DNA from: an uncultured Lachnospiraceae bacterium
GTDB taxonomy: Bacteria > Bacillota > Clostridia > Lachnospirales > Lachnospiraceae
DNA length: 9,050 nucleotides
Assembly (NCBI GenBank): GCA_945836565.1
Contig: CAMALN010000050.1
Coordinates: 1-9,050, forward strand
Direction: 5' to 3'
The position numbers and the translations under genes are program-made. Numbering within the stretch: the first letter of the stretch is position 1; each line of letters opens with the position of its first letter. The notes below the pieces were generated by a model. The model saw only the letters and a list, made by a program, of their open reading frames with translations. It did no database searches and was not told the DNA's origin. This document shows positions 5,936 to 9,050 of this stretch, one piece after another.

Positions 5936-7975
5936 TTACTGCTTTGGCACAAGCTTTATCTCAATTGCCTCAAGTCTAAGCGATTTACCCGAAGTGCCTG
6001 CTACCTCGCCGTTCTTAACCCAGTCCATCCAGCCGATATTCTGACAGTGCACCCGGTAATATACATCATAATGCTCTGCCATCTCGCCGGTCAGCTCCAG
6101 CTTTGCCGCCTCAAGCCTCAAGGAACGTCCTTGTGTTCCCGACAGCTCTCCGTTCTCGACCCAGTCCATCCAGCCTATGCTCTGACAGTGTACGCTGTAT
6201 CTTATGCCACCGTCATATTTCGGATTCACAAGTGCTACATTAAGCGCCTCAAGGCGAAGACTCCTTCCGCTCGTTCCCGACAGCTCACCGTCACTTACAT
6301 AGGACTGCCAGCCATCCTTCTGTACATGCGTCCTGTACTTTATCAGGGTTTCTACACAAGGTGTAGCTGTTGCTCCAGGTGGATTCTGCCCTTTATCAAC
6401 CAATACTATCTCAAATGCCTCAAGCCGCAAGCCTTTTCCGGTGGTTCCCGCTGTTATACCATTTTTCGCCCAATCAAGCCAGCCATATTTTTGTGCATGC
6501 ACTCTGTAATATATATCGTAGTGCTCTGCGAGCTCACCGGTAAGCCTTATCTCCAGAGCTTCAAGTCTAAGACTCCTTCCCGTGGTTCCGGAATCTGCAC
6601 CATCACTTACCCAATCCGTCCAGCCGATGCTCTGCACATGGGTTCTGTATTCAACAGAGCCTGCCAAATCACTGTTTACATTTATTCTGATAGTTTCGAG
6701 TCTAAGACTTCTGCCAACAGTTCCTGCAGTAGCACCGTCACCTACCGGCTCTGCCCAACCGATGCTTTGAATATGCGGCTGGTATACTACACCTGCCTGA
6801 CATTTATTATTCAAATATGCCAGCTCTGCTTTGCCGGATGCTGAAAGCATATCGCTGTACGAGAATAAGCTGTATCCTCCACAGCCAAGCGCTTTTGCCT
6901 TCTCCCACTGCTTCTTAAGATTCATCGAGCTTTCCATCCATCCCTTATCAGTGGTTGACTCTGTACCTGCTCTGTATAAGCCCAATGCCGGGTATACAGC
7001 CACACCATTCTTCACCAATGAAAGCCAGCTGTTCAGCCTGTTGGTAAACATAGTTACTCGACCATTTGATGTCTCATAGCTATCTGTCCAATATAGCTGT
7101 GGTGCTATATAGTCTATGTATCCTGTCTCACTAAGCCAGGTGTCAAGGTCACAGCCCTGCCTTTTCGCATTCGAGATATTTCCCTCAGGGCTTATACCAA
7201 ATGTAGCATTTGAATCCGTCTCTTTAACTGCTGCATACACTGCTGATACAAGCTTATTTACGTTCTGCTGTCTGGCAGTCATTTCAGCCCCTGCATTTTC
7301 CGGATTTGAATAATCCCATACATAGAAATAATCGTCGAAGATTACTCCGTCTACATCATACTTTGCCACAACCTCTTTGACACCGTCCACGATAAGCTGT
7401 CTCGCGCCTTCATTTCCCGGCTCAAAGAACAGGCAGTCATTTCCATTATAGCTTTTAGCTGTAATATAACCCTTTTTATTCCAATCATCAAAATACTTCT
7501 GCTGGCTCGCTGTATAGCTTCCCTCCAAAAGCTTTTGTGTCTTATATGTAGATATCGATATTCTATATGGATTGAACCAAGCATGAAAAGCTATTCCCTT
7601 GCTGTGCGCTATCTCTATCATAAGCGCAAGCGGGTCATAATCCAAAGCCTTCCCCTGGGAGCTTATGTACATCGACCACGGAAAATACTCCGATGGATAC
7701 ATTGCATCAGAAAACGCTCTGACATGTGCATATATGGCGTTGCAATTGTTCTCAATTATTGTATCGCATACCTTTGTAAATTCTGCCGTAAACTGTTCCT
7801 TTGATTTATCCTGCAAAAGCTTCTGCATATCTATGTACGAAAACCATACCGCCTTCACAGTATCATTTTGTGCACATACACTTTTTTCTTCTATACTTAA
7901 GCCACCACACACAACTGTAAATGTCATGCATAATGCCACCAGTAATCCGCACAGTCGTTTTTTCTTTGTTATCAT
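5936..7975 (-). CDS. Secreted GHL10-family (DigH/YngK-like) glycoside hydrolase with six ChW repeats
   Basis: This is a predicted exported glycosidase of 679 residues. The N-terminus (KKKR, then hydrophobic residues 9-27) is a Sec signal, with likely cleavage after SVCA (residue 35). Residues 40-385 form the TIM-barrel domain of GHL10 (PF02638). It opens with KAVWFSYIDM (41-50) and carries HAWFNPYR (131-138), GVIFDDYFY (210-218, with Asp214 and Asp215), FGISPEGN (259-266, with Glu264) and APQLYW (291-296). The acidic residues are candidates for catalysis. In E. coli the GHL10 protein DigH cuts glycan strands lacking stem peptides; the same substrate here is inference. Residues 396-679 are six ChW repeats with a Pro/Thr-rich linker (530-544) between the third and fourth. 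The ATG at 7975 is preceded by GGAGGTG; an in-frame GTG at 7987 lies inside that site. It starts 26 bases after aroD, so the two are probably cotranscribed. Confidence 0.93.
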   Translation of the reverse strand: MITKKKRLCGLLVALCMTFTVVCGGLSIEEKSVCAQNDTVKAVWFSYIDMQKLLQDKSKEQFTAEFTKVCDTIIENNCNAIYAHVRAFSDAMYPSEYFPWSMYISSQGKALDYDPLALMIEIAHSKGIAFHAWFNPYRISISTYKTQKLLEGSYTASQQKYFDDWNKKGYITAKSYNGNDCLFFEPGNEGARQLIVDGVKEVVAKYDVDGVIFDDYFYVWDYSNPENAGAEMTARQQNVNKLVSAVYAAVKETDSNATFGISPEGNISNAKRQGCDLDTWLSETGYIDYIAPQLYWTDSYETSNGRVTMFTNRLNSWLSLVKNGVAVYPALGLYRAGTESTTDKGWMESSMNLKKQWEKAKALGCGGYSLFSYSDMLSASGKAELAYLNNKCQAGVVYQPHIQSIGWAEPVGDGATAGTVGRSLRLETIRINVNSDLAGSVEYRTHVQSIGWTDWVSDGADSGTTGRSLRLEALEIRLTGELAEHYDIYYRVHAQKYGWLDWAKNGITAGTTGKGLRLEAFEIVLVDKGQNPPGATATPCVETLIKYRTHVQKDGWQSYVSDGELSGTSGRSLRLEALNVALVNPKYDGGIRYSVHCQSIGWMDWVENGELSGTQGRSLRLEAAKLELTGEMAEHYDVYYRVHCQNIGWMDWVKNGEVAGTSGKSLRLEAIEIKLVPKQ
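5939..6790 (-). repeat. Six ChW repeats coding for the GHL10 hydrolase C-terminus, as two triplets
   Basis: The repeats begin at residues 396, 441, 488, 545, 591 and 638 (bases 6790, 6655, 6514, 6343, 6205 and 6064). Repeats 1 and 4 lack the second Trp of GW.DW. Repeats 2 and 5 share SIGW.DWV and end in LTGE(L/M)AEHYD. Repeats 3 and 6 share YYRVH.Q and GW.DW..NG. The three-repeat block is present twice, offset by 149-150 residues, with a linker near 6346-6388 joining the blocks. They are closer to the consensus than those of the amidase, with RSLRLE or a near match in every copy. Confidence 0.92.
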
Positions 7976-7984
7976 ATCTTTAAA

Positions 7985-7991
7985 CACCTCC
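7985..7991 (-). promoter_or_regulatory. Ribosome binding site that fixes the GHL10 hydrolase start
   Basis: GGAGGTG, a near-perfect complement of the 16S rRNA tail, lies 9 bases before the ATG at 7975. The GTG at 7985-7987 that would open a longer frame is part of this site. Confidence 0.8.
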
Positions 7992-8001
7992 GAATTCTGT
8001 C

Positions 8002-8781
8002 TTATTCACAACAATACGCATCAATAGTCCAAAGAGCTGTTTTCATATATTCTATCGGTATCTGTCCCGGAGCAGATGCCTCATTTACGCTTGAAAACGT
8101 AATAGCACTGCCAAATGCCTGTCCGGTTATACGGCTTACAGCACCAAGCTTTCCCATCGACATAGATACCACCGGTATATTCAGCGTGCGACTTGCTTCC
8201 TCAGTTGCCATAAGAAGTCTTATCACATCCTGTCTGTCATTTGGCATAACTGCAAGCTTAGCTATATCTCCGCCAAGCCTTTCCATCCTTACAAGCCGGT
8301 CTATCATCTCATCCGTATCAGGTGTAGCGTAGAAGTCATGATTTGATATAATTGTCTTCACTCCCGAAGCCTTTGCTGCTTCACATAAGCCGGATACAAT
8401 TTCATCGCCTGAGCCAAGCTCTATATCCACCATGTCTGCAAGCTTATGTTCTATGACAAAACGATTTATAGCATTTATATCCGGTTTATCAAACGAAAGC
8501 TGCTCTCCGCCCTCTCCTTTGCTTCTTATAGTAAACAGGATTATTTTATCATACAACTTCTCCGAAAGCTTATTTAATGCCCCGGTAATTCTTTCCATGT
8601 CGCTTAAGCCCTCGAAAAAATCACCACGAAATTCAATTATATCTATGCAGTCATAAGCTTCCTTTGATATGCCAAGTACAGCCTCTATTCGTTTATCCAA
8701 CGTTTCTTCATCTGCCGCCATAACCGGCACACATATCTTAGGCATACCTTTTCCTATTATTCTGTCTTTTATTTCAAACAC
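8002..8781 (-). CDS. aroD: 3-Dehydroquinate dehydratase, type I
   Basis: This enzyme catalyses the third step of the shikimate pathway, dehydrating 3-dehydroquinate to 3-dehydroshikimate through a Schiff base, in the cytoplasm. Numbered from GTG 8781, the protein has 259 residues, normal for type I. The active site is complete: EFRGD (50-54), FTIRSKGEGG (83-92, Arg86 and Glu90), His148 in ISNHDF, Schiff-base Lys175 in AKLAVMP, Arg217 in GAVSR, and Ser236 and Gln240 in SAPGQ. Their spacing matches the Salmonella enzyme (His143, Lys170, Arg213, Ser232, Gln236). The start is uncertain. GTG 8781 has GGGGAG 9 bases upstream. ATG 8790 touches that site directly and has only a distant AAAGGG (13 bases); it would give 262 residues. 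The frame can be extended to TTG 8853, but that TTG lies in promoter-like sequence. No other shikimate gene is in view. It is the first gene of the run, 26 bases before the GHL10 gene. Confidence 0.95.
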   Translation of the reverse strand: MFEIKDRIIGKGMPKICVPVMAADEETLDKRIEAVLGISKEAYDCIDIIEFRGDFFEGLSDMERITGALNKLSEKLYDKIILFTIRSKGEGGEQLSFDKPDINAINRFVIEHKLADMVDIELGSGDEIVSGLCEAAKASGVKTIISNHDFYATPDTDEMIDRLVRMERLGGDIAKLAVMPNDRQDVIRLLMATEEASRTLNIPVVSMSMGKLGAVSRITGQAFGSAITFSSVNEASAPGQIPIEYMKTALWTIDAYCCE

Positions 8782-8790
8782 AACAATCAT

Positions 8791-8796
8791 CTCCCC
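8791..8796 (-). promoter_or_regulatory. Ribosome binding site of aroD
   Basis: GGGGAG followed by ATGAT resembles an extended ribosome site in which the ATG at 8790 is part of the pairing region. With the usual gap this points to GTG 8781 as the start; with no gap it would have to serve ATG 8790. Confidence 0.5.
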
Positions 8797-8834
8797 GGCG
8801 CATCCCTTTGTCTGTCTACAATACACCAATGTAT

Positions 8835-8864
8835 AATATAACATAGTTGTCAAGCCATAAACAA
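8835..8864 (-). promoter_or_regulatory. Candidate promoter of the aroD gene run
   Basis: An extended -10 element, TG-T-TATATT (8835-8843), lies 18 bases downstream of a partial -35, TTGTTT (8859-8864). A perfect TTGACA (8848-8853) lies between them, but no good -10 is found 16-18 bases after it. Transcription would begin near 8828, leaving a leader of roughly 40-50 bases, too short for a riboswitch or T-box. The position, after a terminator and before the first gene of the run, supports a promoter; the exact boxes are uncertain. Confidence 0.45.
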
Positions 8865-8904
8865 GCGATTTGACTTAAGACTTCATTAACTCTTTTTTAA
8901 TATC
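8865..8904. other. Short gap between terminator and promoter, no feature seen
   Basis: This AT-rich stretch between the terminator and the aroD promoter has no open frame, repeat or hairpin that I can support. It could hold an upstream promoter element or a regulator site, but nothing recognisable is visible. Confidence 0.4.
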
Positions 8905-8936
8905 AAAAAAAGGAAGCTGGCAAACCGACTTCCTTC
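8905..8936 (-). terminator. Rho-independent terminator of the gene entering from the right
   Basis: On the minus strand AAGGAAG (8929-8935) pairs with CTTCCTT (8910-8916) in a 7-base stem, extended by a wobble pair and two G-C pairs around a TTTG loop. A run of seven T follows (8905-8911). The plus strand has no T run after the hairpin, so it acts leftward. It lies 54 bases after the stop at 8990 and separates that gene from the aroD run. Confidence 0.85.
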
Positions 8937-8989
8937 TATCATCACATACATAGCTACATTACAAATATTGCATACATATATATGATATT

Positions 8990-9050
8990 TTACTTTACAC
9001 TGAAATACTGCGAAGCAACTGCCTCCGCAAGCTCCTCAGCAGAATATATA
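8990..9050 (-). CDS. C-terminal end of an unidentified protein, cut by the window edge
   Basis: One minus-strand frame is open from the edge to TAA at 8990-8992 and encodes 19 residues ending EELAEAVASQYFSVK. The other two frames either stop at once or give Arg/Leu-rich text unlike a real protein. The terminator 54 bases downstream supports a gene ending here. The fragment is alanine- and glutamate-rich, as in a helical C-terminus, and is too short to identify. Confidence 0.55.
   Translation of the reverse strand, partial: IYSAEELAEAVASQYFSVK

Noticed and set aside
4168..6790. CRISPR or non-coding tandem repeat
   Set aside because: The periodicity is in translated ChW protein repeats of about 45 residues; the DNA copies diverge and lie within open reading frames.
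6047..6844. Plus-strand open frame of 265 codons
   Set aside because: It is antisense to the ChW repeats. Its apparent internal repetition only mirrors the repeated coding sequence on the other strand.
7905..7975. Lipoprotein signal in the GHL10 hydrolase
   Set aside because: The cysteines near the hydrophobic stretch are preceded by TVV or VAL, which do not fit a lipobox with Gly, Ala or Ser just before Cys. A signal peptidase I site after SVCA fits better.
7976..7987. GTG start at 7987 for the GHL10 hydrolase
   Set aside because: The GTG is part of the GGAGGTG ribosome site, so it cannot be the start served by that site.
8829..8844. Palindrome-like sequence in the aroD promoter as an operator
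   Set aside because: Only ATGT and ACAT at the ends match; the middle does not pair and is simply AT-rich.
8941..8989. ATATAT-rich stretch after the partial gene as a hairpin or site
   Set aside because: The self-complementarity comes from a short AT alternation with no GC stem, and the true terminator lies just downstream.

Overview
The window reads as an ordinary chromosomal stretch from a moderately AT-rich Gram-positive bacterium of the Clostridia, most likely near Lachnospiraceae. I base this on clostridial hydrophobic (ChW) repeats in two secreted proteins, a type 2 isoleucyl-tRNA synthetase, a type I dehydroquinate dehydratase resembling those of clostridia, and purine-rich GGAG-type ribosome binding sites. 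The genus assignment is inference.

Every gene I can support is on the minus strand, so transcription runs from right to left. At the right edge is the last 19 codons of an unidentified gene (8990-9050), followed by a rho-independent terminator (8905-8936). Next comes a short regulatory gap with a candidate promoter (8835-8864). Five genes then follow with gaps of 19 to 64 bases and no visible terminator between them: aroD (3-dehydroquinate dehydratase), a secreted GHL10-family glycoside hydrolase with six ChW repeats, a secreted N-acetylmuramoyl-L-alanine amidase with six ChW repeats, a Gfo/Idh/MocA oxidoreductase, and ileS. The ileS gene runs off the left edge only a few codons before its expected end.

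The most interesting part is the pair of wall enzymes in the middle. Amidase_3 enzymes strip stem peptides from peptidoglycan and leave denuded glycan strands. The E. coli GHL10 protein DigH cuts such denuded strands. Two neighbouring genes carrying these two domains, both secreted and both ending in the same type of ChW module, look like a two-step wall-dismantling set held at one place on the cell surface. In both proteins the six ChW repeats appear to be two copies of a three-repeat block, so the triplet may be the unit that was duplicated and perhaps the unit that folds or binds.

The flanking housekeeping genes (shikimate pathway, tRNA charging) have no obvious link to the wall enzymes. 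ileS lies 24 bases downstream of the oxidoreductase gene, with no room for, and no sign of, the T-box leader that often controls ileS in Firmicutes. I found no RNA genes, CRISPR arrays, insertion sequences or prophage traces. The longer plus-strand open frames are antisense shadows.
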